This document shows, in pieces, positions 8,764-17,669 of a stretch of 64,000 bases of DNA. Numbering within the stretch: position 1 is the stretch's first letter; each line of letters begins with the position of its first letter. Source of the stretch: Pseudoclavibacter sp. AY1H1 (lineage in GTDB: Bacteria; Actinomycetota; Actinomycetes; Actinomycetales; Microbacteriaceae). Position numbers and translations under genes: made by a program. Under the pieces are notes generated by a model that ran no database searches, was not told the DNA's origin, and saw nothing but the letters and a program-made list of their open reading frames with translations. The stretch covers positions 1-64,000 of the forward strand of contig NZ_PSXX01000017.1 of assembly GCF_002931055.1 (NCBI RefSeq), in the 5' to 3' direction.

Positions 8764-10478
8764 GACGAGCTGCGAACCGACGGCGCGCGACGCGGGGAGC
8801 CGCGGCAGGAATCCTGGTCATCGCGATGCTCGTGCTCGTCGGATGCGCCCGCATCCCGACCTCCGGCCAGGTCCTCGCGGGCGAGTCCGAGCAGCAGGAG
8901 AGCGACCAGTCGTACAGCTTCTTCCCCGATCCGCCGCGAGACGGCATGAGCCGCGAGGAGGTGATCGAGGGGTTCCTCGATGCAGGAACGGGAACACAGA
9001 ACGACTACGAGGTCGCTCGGCAGTACCTCGACGAATCGTTCCGGCAGGAGTGGGACCCGAACGCGCGCATCATCGTCACCGCCTCCGTCCCCGATGTGGT
9101 CGACGACGGGTCCGATCGGGTCGAAGCGAGCTACAAGTCCTCGGCCAGCGTCGATGCCGAGGGCATCTACAGCGAGCTCAAGAGCGGGACGACCGAGCGC
9201 CTCGACTTCACGCTCGCCCAGAACGCGGACGGTGAGTGGAGGATCACGGAGGCGCCTCCCGGCATCGTGCTGCTGAACCAGAACTTCCGCAGTCTCTTCA
9301 AGAGCTACACCCTCTACTTCTACGACGACACGCTTTCGCGGCTCGTCCCGGACGTCCGGTGGTTCGACGCGCAGCAGACCGCGATGACGCGCATCGCGCG
9401 TGCCCTGGTCAACGGGCCGGCGCCCTGGCTCGCCGAGGGCAACGTCGTCAGCGCCATCCCCTCCGACGTGACGCTGCTCGGCGCCGTGACCGTCGAGGGA
9501 GACGTCGCCGATGTCGACTTCTCGTCGGTTCTCTCCTCGGCCTCTCCCGAACGATATTCGCGGATGCTCTTGCAGCTCACCGAGAGCTTCGCCGACTTCG
9601 AGTCGATCACGAGCGTCACCATGTCCATCACAGGCGTCCCGATCGACCAGGATCTCCCTCCTGAGGACGCCGTCGTCGTCAACCGACAGGTGACCAGCAC
9701 CCCCCTCGTCTACAAGGGCGGCGAGCTCGGATTCCTGAGCGGCGTCAACGTGACGGCGTCGCCGGAGACCGCGGCCCTGCAGGGGGCGATCGCCTCCCTC
9801 ACCCCGCAGAAGGGCGCCTACTCGAGCGCCGGCGATGTCGCCTCGTTCGTGACGCCCGACGGCGTCTACACGACCCCGATCGCCGTCCCCGACCCGCTGC
9901 TCGTCGACGCCAGGCCGGGTCCCCTCGCGATGAGCCTCGACAGCTGGGGGTACACCTGGACGGGCAGCACGGATGGTTCCGGGCTCCGTGCCACGGATGT
10001 CGACGACCGTCAGCACAGCTGGCTGGAGCCCGCGGAAAACGTCGGCGCGACCGGCTATCGGTCCATCGCCGTGTCTCGAGACGGCGCCAGGCTCGCGGTG
10101 CTCGAGAACAGCTCCGTCGGAGTCAAGGTCGCCGTCATGGCGATCGAACGCGAGCCCAGCACCAACCGGCCGATCGCGCTCGGCAACCCGCTCATCCTCG
10201 AGCCGGGCGGCGCCTCGCCGATCGACCTCGCCTGGGTCGATGAGACCTCGCTCGCGGTGCTCGCGACGGGGAGCGAGGGCACTGCCGAGGTGCGCACGCA
10301 GACGGTCGGCGGCACGGTCAGCGTCAACGGCGCCGTGCTCGAAGGGCAGCAGATCACGGGGAGCAACACGCCCGCCGGTCTTCGAGTGCTCGACAAGGAC
10401 CGCCATATCTACGTGCCGAAGGGCAACAGGTGGCAGCAGTCGGAGGCTGTCGTCGACTTCATCCTGACCCAGGTGTGA
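8760..10478 (+). CDS. lpqB: Lipoprotein LpqB
   Basis: The 572-residue protein has a lipoprotein signal (hydrophobic stretch then LVGC lipobox with Cys29), a GerMN-type domain and a C-terminal LpqB beta-propeller-like domain. LpqB interacts with the extracellular part of MtrB and modulates MtrAB signalling in mycobacteria. Its ATG overlaps the mtrB stop as ATGA, indicating translational coupling. Context and lipobox make the identification firm. Confidence 0.95.
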   Translation: MRRAANRRRATRGAAAGILVIAMLVLVGCARIPTSGQVLAGESEQQESDQSYSFFPDPPRDGMSREEVIEGFLDAGTGTQNDYEVARQYLDESFRQEWDPNARIIVTASVPDVVDDGSDRVEASYKSSASVDAEGIYSELKSGTTERLDFTLAQNADGEWRITEAPPGIVLLNQNFRSLFKSYTLYFYDDTLSRLVPDVRWFDAQQTAMTRIARALVNGPAPWLAEGNVVSAIPSDVTLLGAVTVEGDVADVDFSSVLSSASPERYSRMLLQLTESFADFESITSVTMSITGVPIDQDLPPEDAVVVNRQVTSTPLVYKGGELGFLSGVNVTASPETAALQGAIASLTPQKGAYSSAGDVASFVTPDGVYTTPIAVPDPLLVDARPGPLAMSLDSWGYTWTGSTDGSGLRATDVDDRQHSWLEPAENVGATGYRSIAVSRDGARLAVLENSSVGVKVAVMAIEREPSTNRPIALGNPLILEPGGASPIDLAWVDETSLAVLATGSEGTAEVRTQTVGGTVSVNGAVLEGQQITGSNTPAGLRVLDKDRHIYVPKGNRWQQSEAVVDFILTQV

Positions 10479-10555
10479 TCGAGGGCCGGTCTCGGTTCTC
10501 CACAGCACCGGGATCGAGGCAGCGTCTCGCCCTCGCTTGTCGTCATGCTTGGACG

Positions 10556-11344
10556 ATGCCCCTGCCCGCCGGCGTCACAGCGCTGCTCCACGACCGGGTG
10601 GAGCGACTGCGCGCAGCTTCACTCGACGCACTGGCGGTTCTCCTCCCCGTCGCCTGCGCCGCCTGCGGCCGGCTCGGTCGCGCGCTCTGCCGGGGCTGCG
10701 CTGAGCAGCTTGCCCGGCTCGCTGCGGTGCGGGCGTGCGGCGTGAGGATCATCGCCGCTGATGGAGGCCGGATCCCCGTCATCGCCGCCTGCGCCTACGA
10801 GGGCTCCGTGAAGGTGCTCCTCGCCTCGCTCAAGGAACGGGGGAGAGCGGATGCGGCGCGCCCGCTCGGGGTGCTCCTGCGGTCGGCGGTCTCGGGGTTC
10901 GCCGCCGCTGCCAGAAGCGGTCGGGAGGCGGCGCCGCACTCCGGGCCCGTCTCCGCGACCTGGGTGCCGGTGCTCATCCCGTCGTCGGCGAGCTCGATCC
11001 GTGCTCGTGGCTACGTGCACCTCGCTCTGCTCTGGGAGCAGGCGCTGCCAGGGACGAGGAGTGTGCGGGCGCTCCGACTCGTCCGGCGCGTGCAGGACCA
11101 AGCTGGGCTCACGGCCCCCGCTCGGGCCGAGAACCTGCGGCGCGCCTTCGCCGCCGACCCGGGACTGGCAGGCGCGCGGGTGGTGCTCGTCGACGATGTC
11201 GTCACGAGTGGCGCGACGATGCGTGAAGCGGTCCGTGCCTTGGAGAGCGTCGGCGCGGTCGTGGTCGGATGCGTCGTCGTCGCCGAGACAGTCGGCAGAT
11301 CTGCGAGGGCAGCGCGCCCGGAAGTCGACACGCGCGGAGGGTAG
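10556..11344 (+). CDS. ComF family phosphoribosyltransferase-like protein
   Basis: The 262-residue protein has an N-terminal Cys cluster (CAACGRLGRALCRGC) that likely binds zinc and a C-terminal PRTase fold with the PRPP loop VVLVDDVVTSGATM. ComF proteins support natural transformation in competent bacteria, but most actinobacterial homologues have no proven role. The ATG at 10556 is chosen because the longer frame overlaps lpqB and encodes no conserved sequence. The locus between lpqB and hpf matches that in mycobacteria. Confidence 0.88.
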   Translation: MPLPAGVTALLHDRVERLRAASLDALAVLLPVACAACGRLGRALCRGCAEQLARLAAVRACGVRIIAADGGRIPVIAACAYEGSVKVLLASLKERGRADAARPLGVLLRSAVSGFAAAARSGREAAPHSGPVSATWVPVLIPSSASSIRARGYVHLALLWEQALPGTRSVRALRLVRRVQDQAGLTAPARAENLRRAFAADPGLAGARVVLVDDVVTSGATMREAVRALESVGAVVVGCVVVAETVGRSARAARPEVDTRGG

Positions 11345-11348
11345 GGCA

Positions 11349-11394
11349 TGTCTGCGAAATCGCAGACAACACCGGGTGAATAGGGGTCTACGAT
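11349..11394 (+). promoter_or_regulatory. Perfect palindrome and -10 box upstream of hpf
   Basis: TGTCTGCGA-AA-TCGCAGACA (11349-11368) is a perfect 20-base palindrome. It sits 20 bases before TACGAT (11389-11394), a good actinobacterial -10 box, so it overlaps the expected -35 position. It could be an operator for hpf or a terminator hairpin of the comF gene; there is no T tract, which favours an operator. Confidence 0.5.
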
Positions 11395-11455
11395 TGCGGC
11401 ACAGCATCACGAGGCAGTGACACCTCGGCCTCGTGCAGAACGACAGGAGAGTGAC

Positions 11456-12124
11456 ATGGAAATCACGATCACCGGTCGCAACACCGAGATCCCGGACCGC
11501 TTCCGCGAGTACGCCACCGAGAAGGCGCTTGCGAAGGTCTCGCTTCTCGATGGCAAGACGCAGGCAGCGGAAATCAAGCTGACCAAGCGAACCGACAGGG
11601 CTGGAAACCTGCTCGACAAGGGCAAAGTCGAGATCACGCTCTTCGGACCCGGCCCGGTCGTCCGCGCCGAGGCCGAGGCCGGTGACAAGTACGCGGCCTT
11701 CGATCTGGCCCTGGACAAGCTCGTCGAGCGACTTCGCCGCAACAAGGACCGCAAGAAGATCCACCGCGGCCAGCACACGCCACTCCGTCTCCAGGAGGCG
11801 GCCGCCGACAACTTCGCGCAGATCGACGTCACTCCCGCCAACACCGACACGATCCGCCTCGTCGAATCCGGCGCCACCGCGTCGGAGATCGAGGCGGAGG
11901 AGGAGAGCCTCGAGGAGCTCTACTCGCCCGTGGTGATCCGGGAGAAGACCTTCGCCCCCAAGCGCCTCAGCAACGACGAAGCCGTCGACCACATGGAGCT
12001 CCTCGGGCACGACTTCTTCCTCTTCATCGAGAGTGAGTCCCTCCGTCCGAGCGTCGTGTACCGACGCCGCGGCTGGGACTACGGAGTCATCGCGCTCGAC
12101 GAGAACTCGGTTCCCGTCTCCTAG
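11456..12124 (+). CDS. hpf: Ribosome hibernation-promoting factor, long form
   Basis: The 222-residue protein has the S30AE/RaiA domain (MEITITGRNTEIPDRFREY, then basic residues) and a C-terminal dimerisation domain (PVVIREKTFAPKRLSNDEAV to GWDYGVIAL). Long HPF dimerises ribosomes into inactive 100S particles in stationary phase. ATG at 11456 is preceded by an AGGAGAG ribosome-binding site. It lies between comF and secA as in other Actinobacteria. The palindrome and -10 box about 60 bases upstream suggest its own regulated promoter. Confidence 0.95.
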   Translation: MEITITGRNTEIPDRFREYATEKALAKVSLLDGKTQAAEIKLTKRTDRAGNLLDKGKVEITLFGPGPVVRAEAEAGDKYAAFDLALDKLVERLRRNKDRKKIHRGQHTPLRLQEAAADNFAQIDVTPANTDTIRLVESGATASEIEAEEESLEELYSPVVIREKTFAPKRLSNDEAVDHMELLGHDFFLFIESESLRPSVVYRRRGWDYGVIALDENSVPVS

Positions 12125-12137
12125 TTCCGTTCTCGCC

Positions 12138-12190
12138 CACCTCGCCCCGGTCGATGCATCCAGCATCGGACGGGGCGAGGTGCGTAGAAT
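12138..12190 (+). terminator. hpf terminator hairpin and adjoining secA -10 box
   Basis: CACCTCGCCCCG (12138-12149) pairs perfectly with 12171-12182. Three bases later TAGAAT (12185-12190) is a good -10 box for secA, giving a 5' untranslated leader of about 70 bases. The hairpin therefore lies within the secA promoter. Confidence 0.6.
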
Positions 12191-12266
12191 CAACCGATGT
12201 GCACAGCACGGGCTGTGCTTCGCCGCGCGTTCTCGCGCCACTTGCGTCAACCAGTAGGAGCAGACC

Positions 12267-15221
12267 TTGGCCTCAGTTCTCGAGAAGATCCTCCGCATGG
12301 GCGAAGGGCGCACCCTTCGCAAGCTGGAGAGCGTAGCCAAGCAGGTCGGTCGCCTCGAGGACGCCTTCAAGGAGTACAGCGACGACGAGCTCCGTGACAT
12401 CACGGTCTCGTTCCGTGAGCGTCACGAGGCTGGGGAGTCGCTCGACGCTCTCCTCCCAGAGGCCTTCGGTGCCGTCCGCGAGGCCGCGGGACGTGTGCTC
12501 GGCCTCCGGCACTACGACGTGCAGCTCATGGGTGGGGCGGCGCTCCACCTCGGCAACATCGCCGAGATGAAGACCGGTGAGGGCAAGACCCTCGTCGCGA
12601 CCCTGCCCGCGTACCTCAACGCCATCGCCGGCAAGGGCGTGCACGTGGTCACGGTCAACGACTTCCTCGCGACCTACCAGTCCGACCTCATGGGCCGCGT
12701 CTTCCGCGCCCTCGGCATGACGACCGGATGCATCGTCGCGGGGCAGTCCCCGGCCGAGCGCCGTGAGCAGTACGCCGCCGATGTCACCTACGGCACGAAC
12801 AACGAGTTCGGCTTCGACTACCTCCGCGACAACATGGCCTGGCGATCAGAGGACATGGTGCAGCGCGACCACTTCTTCGCGATCGTCGACGAGGTCGACT
12901 CCATCCTGATCGACGAGGCCCGAACGCCTCTCATCATCTCCGGGCCAGCGCAGGGTGACGCGAACAGGTGGTACTCGGAGTTCGCCTCGATCGTGCGCAA
13001 GCTCAAGGAAGGCCGCGACTACGAGGTCGACGAGAAGAAGCGGACCATCGGCGTGCTCGAGCCGGGTATCGACCGAGTGGAAGACGCCCTCGGCATCGAC
13101 AACCTCTACGAGTCGGCCAACACCCCGCTCATCTCGTTCCTGAACAACGCCATCAAGGCGAAGGCGCTCTTCAAGCGCGACAAGGAATACGTCGTGCAGA
13201 ACGGCGAAGTCAACATCGTCGACGAGCACACCGGCCGCATCCTCAAGGGCCGACGCTACAACGAGGGTCTCCACCAGGCCATCGAGGCGAAGGAAGGGGT
13301 GCAGATCAAGGCCGAGAACCAGACGATGGCGACGGTCACGCTGCAGAACTACTTCCTCATGTACGACAAGCTCGCAGGCATGACCGGTACGGCCGAGACC
13401 GAGGCCGCGGAGTTCATGAGCACCTACAAGCTCGGCGTCGTGCCCATCCGCACGAACCGCCCCATGCAGCGCAAGGACAACCCCGACCTCGTCTACAAGA
13501 ACGAGAAGGTCAAGTTCGATCAGGTCGTCGAGGACATCGTCGAGCGCCACGAGACCGGCCAGCCGGTCCTGGTCGGCACCACGAGCGTCGAGAAGAGCGA
13601 GTACCTCTCGAAGCTCCTCGCGAAGCGCGGCATCAAGCACGAAGTGCTCAACGCGAAGAACCACGCACGCGAGGCGGCGATCGTCGCCCAGGCTGGGCGC
13701 CGAGGCGCCGTCACGGTCGCGACGAACATGGCCGGCCGCGGTACCGACATCATGCTCGGCGGGAACGCCGAGTTCCTCGCCGTCGCCGAGATGACGGCGC
13801 TCGGTCTCGACCCGCAGGAGAACGCGGACGAGTACGACGAGAAGTGGCTCGAGGTCTTCGGCTCCATGAAGGAGCAGGTGAAGAGCGAGGCTGACGAGGT
13901 GGCTGAGGCAGGGGGGCTCTACGTCCTCGGCACCGAGCGTCACGAGTCCCGCCGCATCGACAACCAGCTCCGCGGCCGCTCCGGCCGTCAGGGCGACCCC
14001 GGCGAGAGCCGCTTCTACCTGTCGATGACCGACGACCTCATGCGTCTCTTCAACACGGGAGCGACGCGCGCGATCATGGCAGGCGACGGAACACCCGACG
14101 ACCTCGCCCTCGAGTCCCGCATCGTGTCGAGGGCCATCCGGTCGGCGCAGTCCCAGGTCGAGTCCCGCAACGCCGAGATCCGCAAGAACGTGCTCAAGTA
14201 CGACAACGTGCTCAACGAGCAGCGCACCGCGATCTACAGCGATCGCCGCCGCATCCTCGAGGGCGACGACATCGCCGACAAGGTGCAGAACTTCCTCACC
14301 GACGCCATCGACGACATCATCCAGGAGCACACGGGAGACGGCACGGGCGACGACTGGGAGTTCGACGCCCTGTGGACCGACCTCAAGCAGCTCTACCCGG
14401 TCGGCATCACCGAGGACGAGCTCTTCGAGGAGGCTGGCGGGCGCAGCAAGCTCACGAGGAAGATGCTCGAGGAGGAGGTGCTCTCCGATGCACGTCTCGC
14501 GTACGAGCGTCGTGAGGAGTCGATCGGCGAGGAAGCGACCCGCGAGCTCGAGCGACGCGTCGTGCTGAGTGTCATCGACCGCAAGTGGCGCGACCACCTG
14601 TACGAGATGGACAACCTGAAGGACGGCATCGGTCTGCGTGCGATGGCCCAGCGCGACCCGCTCGTGGAGTACACGCGTGAGGGCTTCGCGATGTTCCAGC
14701 AGATGCTCGGCAGCATCCGTGAGGAGTCCGTCGGGTTCCTCTACAACCTCGAGGTCACCGTCAAGAAGGACGAGACCCCGTCTGCGAGTGAGACCCCGGA
14801 CGTGCAGATCGTCGCGAAGGGGCTGGACGAGAAGGCCCAGACCGCGTTGAGCTACTCTGCCGCGACCGACCAGGGTGAGGTCGAGGTGCGCAACGAGCGT
14901 GGCCAGCTCAACCAGCGGGCGACGGCGGACGCGAAGCGTCGCGAGCGCGACCTCGGCACTTCGTCGGCGCTCGACCAGGCTCGTGAGGAAGCTGGCGAGG
15001 AGCCCGCGGCACCGGTCGCGAAGGCCCCGCAGGGCACGCGACCCCGCCAGCCTGTCTCTCGCTCGGGGAACCCCGCCAAGCGTCAGGCTGCGGAGCAGGG
15101 CGAGCAGGCGGAGGCGGAGTCCTCAGGGCCGGCTGCAGGCAGCTCGTTCGGCAAGGGCGCGACGTCCAAGCCGGGTGGACAGCCAGCGGGCAACCGGGCT
15201 CAGCGCCGCAGGAAGAAGTAA
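12267..15221 (+). CDS. secA: Preprotein translocase ATPase SecA
   Basis: This 984-residue essential ATPase drives proteins through SecYEG. It shows the DEAD motor with Walker A GEGKT ([17 protein letters not shown]), Walker [15 protein letters not shown], the preprotein cross-linking domain, the second helicase half ([14 protein letters not shown]) and [11 protein letters not shown]. The C-terminus is a low-complexity Pro/Ala/Gly tail ending in RAQRRRKK; the Cys-rich zinc-binding SEC-C motif of many SecAs is absent, as is usual for actinobacterial SecA1. The start is TTG at 12267 with GTAGGAG just upstream. Confidence 0.97.
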   Translation: MASVLEKILRMGEGRTLRKLESVAKQVGRLEDAFKEYSDDELRDITVSFRERHEAGESLDALLPEAFGAVREAAGRVLGLRHYDVQLMGGAALHLGNIAEMKTGEGKTLVATLPAYLNAIAGKGVHVVTVNDFLATYQSDLMGRVFRALGMTTGCIVAGQSPAERREQYAADVTYGTNNEFGFDYLRDNMAWRSEDMVQRDHFFAIVDEVDSILIDEARTPLIISGPAQGDANRWYSEFASIVRKLKEGRDYEVDEKKRTIGVLEPGIDRVEDALGIDNLYESANTPLISFLNNAIKAKALFKRDKEYVVQNGEVNIVDEHTGRILKGRRYNEGLHQAIEAKEGVQIKAENQTMATVTLQNYFLMYDKLAGMTGTAETEAAEFMSTYKLGVVPIRTNRPMQRKDNPDLVYKNEKVKFDQVVEDIVERHETGQPVLVGTTSVEKSEYLSKLLAKRGIKHEVLNAKNHAREAAIVAQAGRRGAVTVATNMAGRGTDIMLGGNAEFLAVAEMTALGLDPQENADEYDEKWLEVFGSMKEQVKSEADEVAEAGGLYVLGTERHESRRIDNQLRGRSGRQGDPGESRFYLSMTDDLMRLFNTGATRAIMAGDGTPDDLALESRIVSRAIRSAQSQVESRNAEIRKNVLKYDNVLNEQRTAIYSDRRRILEGDDIADKVQNFLTDAIDDIIQEHTGDGTGDDWEFDALWTDLKQLYPVGITEDELFEEAGGRSKLTRKMLEEEVLSDARLAYERREESIGEEATRELERRVVLSVIDRKWRDHLYEMDNLKDGIGLRAMAQRDPLVEYTREGFAMFQQMLGSIREESVGFLYNLEVTVKKDETPSASETPDVQIVAKGLDEKAQTALSYSAATDQGEVEVRNERGQLNQRATADAKRRERDLGTSSALDQAREEAGEEPAAPVAKAPQGTRPRQPVSRSGNPAKRQAAEQGEQAEAESSGPAAGSSFGKGATSKPGGQPAGNRAQRRRKK

Positions 15222-15252
15222 CGACGGCTGCTCGGAGTCGAGCACCCTGACC

Positions 15253-15290
15253 AGCGGGCGTCCCTCAGTGTGGGGCGCCCGCTGCGTCGT
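15253..15290 (+). terminator. secA terminator
   Basis: AGCGGGCGTCCC (15253-15264) pairs with 15272-15283 (one G-T pair). It lies 31 bases after the secA stop, between convergent genes. The T tract is poor. Confidence 0.6.
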
Positions 15291-15310
15291 CCGAGGCGCC
15301 GCAACCGCGA

Positions 15311-15778
15311 TCAGAGCACGTGGATCGCGGACGCCCGCCAGCGACGGTCGAGCCCTTCCAGCCGCACGGTGACCGCGCGAACGCGCGCCCCGAAATCGAG
15401 GATGACAACCGCGTCGACGATGTTCTCGCTTGTGGTCTGCACTCGCAGGCTGAGCTCCACGAAGTGCGGGCGTCGCGTCGGTCGCCGTCGTGCCTGCCGC
15501 GCTCTGTTCGCGTGCTGCGTGCGGATGAGGAGATGGCGGAAGACGTCGTCGGTGACCCACCGTGAGAGCTGCTCGATGTCTCGGACGCCCGCGATCACCT
15601 CGACGACGCTCCTCGCGAGGTTCGAGATGAGCGGGCTCGGTTCCGGCAGGTCGCTCGCGGCCGTGCGCTCGCGGACGAACAGCGGATCGGCATCGATGAG
15701 CACCCCCGCCCCGGACGTGGCGGATGGATGAGCTGCATCGACGGCGCGTAGCGCCCCGATGCTGCGCGCTGGCAACAT
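15311..15778 (-). CDS. Rv3235-family protein
   Basis: The 155-residue protein matches the small Rv3235 family of Actinobacteria: a variable N-terminus, then LARSVVEVIAGVRDIEQLSRW, VFRHLLIRTQHANRAR and a C-terminal beta segment with LEGLDRRWRASAI. No function is known for the family. It is convergent with secA, matching the mycobacterial neighbourhood. Start ATG at 15778. Confidence 0.82.
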   Translation of the reverse strand: MLPARSIGALRAVDAAHPSATSGAGVLIDADPLFVRERTAASDLPEPSPLISNLARSVVEVIAGVRDIEQLSRWVTDDVFRHLLIRTQHANRARQARRRPTRRPHFVELSLRVQTTSENIVDAVVILDFGARVRAVTVRLEGLDRRWRASAIHVL

Positions 15779-15904
15779 GCGGCCCCCGAATGTTCTGCGG
15801 CGATTCCCCCCGAACCGCCTGGCGTCATGAAACCACGCGTCCGGCTCGGCTCGCGAGGTTCGAACTGCCCTGTGGATAACCCTCGCCGCTGCTGCGCCTG
15901 CCCC

Positions 15905-15910
15905 TACGCT
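15905..15910 (+). promoter_or_regulatory. -10 box for a leaderless gene
   Basis: TACGCT ends 6 bases before the GTG at 15917, which would place the transcript start at or next to the start codon. Confidence 0.5.
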
Positions 15911-15916
15911 GGCCGC

Positions 15917-16513
15917 GTGCGCTGGGACGACATGTTCGACGACCTCGCAGGTCAGCTTCAGGGCGGGATCGACGACGAGGCCGCCAGGCGCGCCATCGAC
16001 GACGAACGGCTGCGGGTCGGTCGGCTCTCGCTGCGTGAACGGCTCGTCGCGCTCGCGGAGAGCGGTGACGAGCCCGTGTCGCTGCAGATGTCCGACGGCT
16101 CGATCGTGGCGGTGCGCCCACGGGCCTTCGGCAGCGACTGGCTCTCGGCCGAGCTCGTCGCGGAATCGGGGCGAGTTCGCGTCTGCATCGTGCCGACTGC
16201 CGGCATCGCGTCGTTGGTGCTCACGGAGGCGCAGCTGCTCGCGAGCCTCCGCGAGTCAACGGGGAACAGGCCGGGCGATCTCTCCGGCAGGCTGGGGCTG
16301 GCGTTCGCACTCCGAGACCTTGGTCGGCGCCGAGCGCAGTGCGAGTTCGTCGTGACCACTGGGTCGATCGTCGGCACCATCGACCGCGTCGCCCGAGACC
16401 ACGTCGACGTCGCGGTGCACGAGCGAGGGGTCGCGCGTCGCTCGAGGGATGTCGTCGCCTACCGGATCATCCCGCTCGACGATCTGCGTCTCGTGATCCT
16501 CGCCGGCGACTGA
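15917..16513 (+). CDS. Conserved actinobacterial protein of unknown function
   Basis: The 198-residue protein starts VRWDDMFDDLAGQL and contains LRERLVALAESG and VVTTGSIVGTIDRVARDHVDVAVHE. No signal peptide or membrane span is seen. It resembles small actinobacterial proteins encoded near secA that are variably annotated, but no function is known. GTG at 15917 is chosen because a -10 box lies 6 bases before it and the longer frame is Cys/Arg-rich without conservation. It diverges from the Rv3235-like gene. Confidence 0.75.
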   Translation: MRWDDMFDDLAGQLQGGIDDEAARRAIDDERLRVGRLSLRERLVALAESGDEPVSLQMSDGSIVAVRPRAFGSDWLSAELVAESGRVRVCIVPTAGIASLVLTEAQLLASLRESTGNRPGDLSGRLGLAFALRDLGRRRAQCEFVVTTGSIVGTIDRVARDHVDVAVHERGVARRSRDVVAYRIIPLDDLRLVILAGD

Positions 16514-16604
16514 GCCGCGGACCGGCCGAGGATCGCGGCCTCGCACGCCCGCGCGGCACTCTCCCGCGTCGCTGGCTCGGTGTGAGCGCTTGAAGAGGTG
16601 CGAG

Positions 16605-16916
16605 CTAGAGGAGTGGTCGAAGTCGCGGGGGTGCCTCGTCTTGATGCTCGTCAGCGGTCAGGAAGTCGCCGGAGTCGGCGAACTCGGCCTGCCGGAGCGC
16701 GGCGACACGGCGCTGGTAGTCGTACTGGTCGTCGATGTACTGCTCGAGCATGCTCCGCTCGACCCGCCACTCGCCGACTCCGCCGATGCGGATCGCGGGC
16801 AGCTCCGCGCTCTGCACGAGTCCCATTGCGACATCCATCGTGACGTTGAGGATCTCGCAGACCTCGGCGAGGGTCAGGAAGCGGCCGATTGACTGGGGGT
16901 CAACGGATGCGTTCAT
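16605..16916 (-). CDS. MerR/excisionase-type helix-turn-helix protein
   Basis: This 103-residue protein contains a helix-turn-helix of the excisionase/MerR type (FLTLAEVCEILNVTMDVAMGLV, then IGGVGEWRVERSMLEQYID). Such small actinobacterial proteins are chromosomal regulators and need not mark a phage; no integrase is nearby. The ATG at 16916 has GATAAT 7 bases upstream on the minus strand, so it is probably leaderless; a longer frame to 16994 is not needed. Confidence 0.82.
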   Translation of the reverse strand: MNASVDPQSIGRFLTLAEVCEILNVTMDVAMGLVQSAELPAIRIGGVGEWRVERSMLEQYIDDQYDYQRRVAALRQAEFADSGDFLTADEHQDEAPPRLRPLL

Positions 16917-16923
16917 GCCGTCG

Positions 16924-16929
16924 ATTATC
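16924..16929 (-). promoter_or_regulatory. -10 box for the leaderless HTH gene
   Basis: Reading on the minus strand, GATAAT ends 7 bases before the ATG at 16916. Confidence 0.5.
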
Positions 16930-17041
16930 GCCCGACCTCGCTTGCTCGCCCCGCGTTGTGGATAACTTCTGCGCCGTTTCCCACCTTGCGCCACGATGTC
17001 CGAGTCGCCGCGCCTGGCGACCGACGGTGGGGGAGAGACGC

Positions 17042-17668
17042 ATGACCGTGACCAAGGCTCGGAAACCGAGACGCTGGGTCGACCCGCGGGTCGTCATCGG
17101 CGTGCTTCTCGTCGCCGTCTCGGTGCTGGGGGTCGTGGGGGTGCTCGTCGTCGGCAACCGCACATCGGTCGCCTACGCGGCGGCATCGACGATCGCGCCA
17201 GGCGCGGTGCTGACGGTCGATGACCTCGTCCCGGTCGAGGTGGGTCTCGGAGCGAGCGCCGGGGCGTACCTCGATGTCGGGACCGCCCCGCAGGGCGAGT
17301 TCGTCGTGACGCAGGCAGTGCAGTCGGGCGAGCTCGTCCCGAGATCCCTGATCGGAGCCGCAGACACCAGCCGCACCTCGATCGTCGTGGAGATCGCGGG
17401 CGGCCTCCCGACCGAGCTGGGTGCGGGCGGCGCGGTGGAACTCTGGTCGAGCCAGGAGAGCAGCCCAGGAACCTACGGTGCGCCAGTCCTGATCTCGGCA
17501 AGCGCCATCGTCGCGAAGATCCTCCCCCGGGAAGGAGCGCTCTCGCGCAGCCAGGCCGATCGCGTCGAACTGCTCCTCCCGAAGAGCGAGATACCGACGC
17601 TGCTCGCTGTCGTCAGCAACGACGCCCGCGTCGCGCTTGTGCCTGTGTACCTCGAGGCGGAGCACTGA
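17042..17668 (+). CDS. SAF-domain membrane-anchored protein
   Basis: The 208-residue protein has one N-terminal membrane anchor (about residues 18-43) followed by an SAF-like domain (AAASTIAPGAVLTVDDLVPVEV and later GELVPRSLIG), as seen in CpaB/FlgA-related proteins. In tight-adherence pilus systems CpaB acts in the periplasm, but here no pilin or secretin gene is seen. ATG at 17042 follows a GGGGGAGAG ribosome-binding site. It is one base from the CpaE-like ATPase gene and probably forms a two-gene unit with it. Confidence 0.8.
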   Translation: MTVTKARKPRRWVDPRVVIGVLLVAVSVLGVVGVLVVGNRTSVAYAAASTIAPGAVLTVDDLVPVEVGLGASAGAYLDVGTAPQGEFVVTQAVQSGELVPRSLIGAADTSRTSIVVEIAGGLPTELGAGGAVELWSSQESSPGTYGAPVLISASAIVAKILPREGALSRSQADRVELLLPKSEIPTLLAVVSNDARVALVPVYLEAEH

Positions 17669-17669
17669 G

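Noticed and set aside
8622-10508. 628-codon open frame on the minus strand opposite lpqB
   Set aside because: Arg/Asp/Glu/His/Gly-rich composition of an antisense frame to a high-GC gene; lpqB has lipobox and domain motifs.
16605-16916. Excisionase-like gene as sign of a prophage
   Set aside because: No integrase, phage genes or attachment repeats nearby; such small HTH genes are common in actinobacterial chromosomes.
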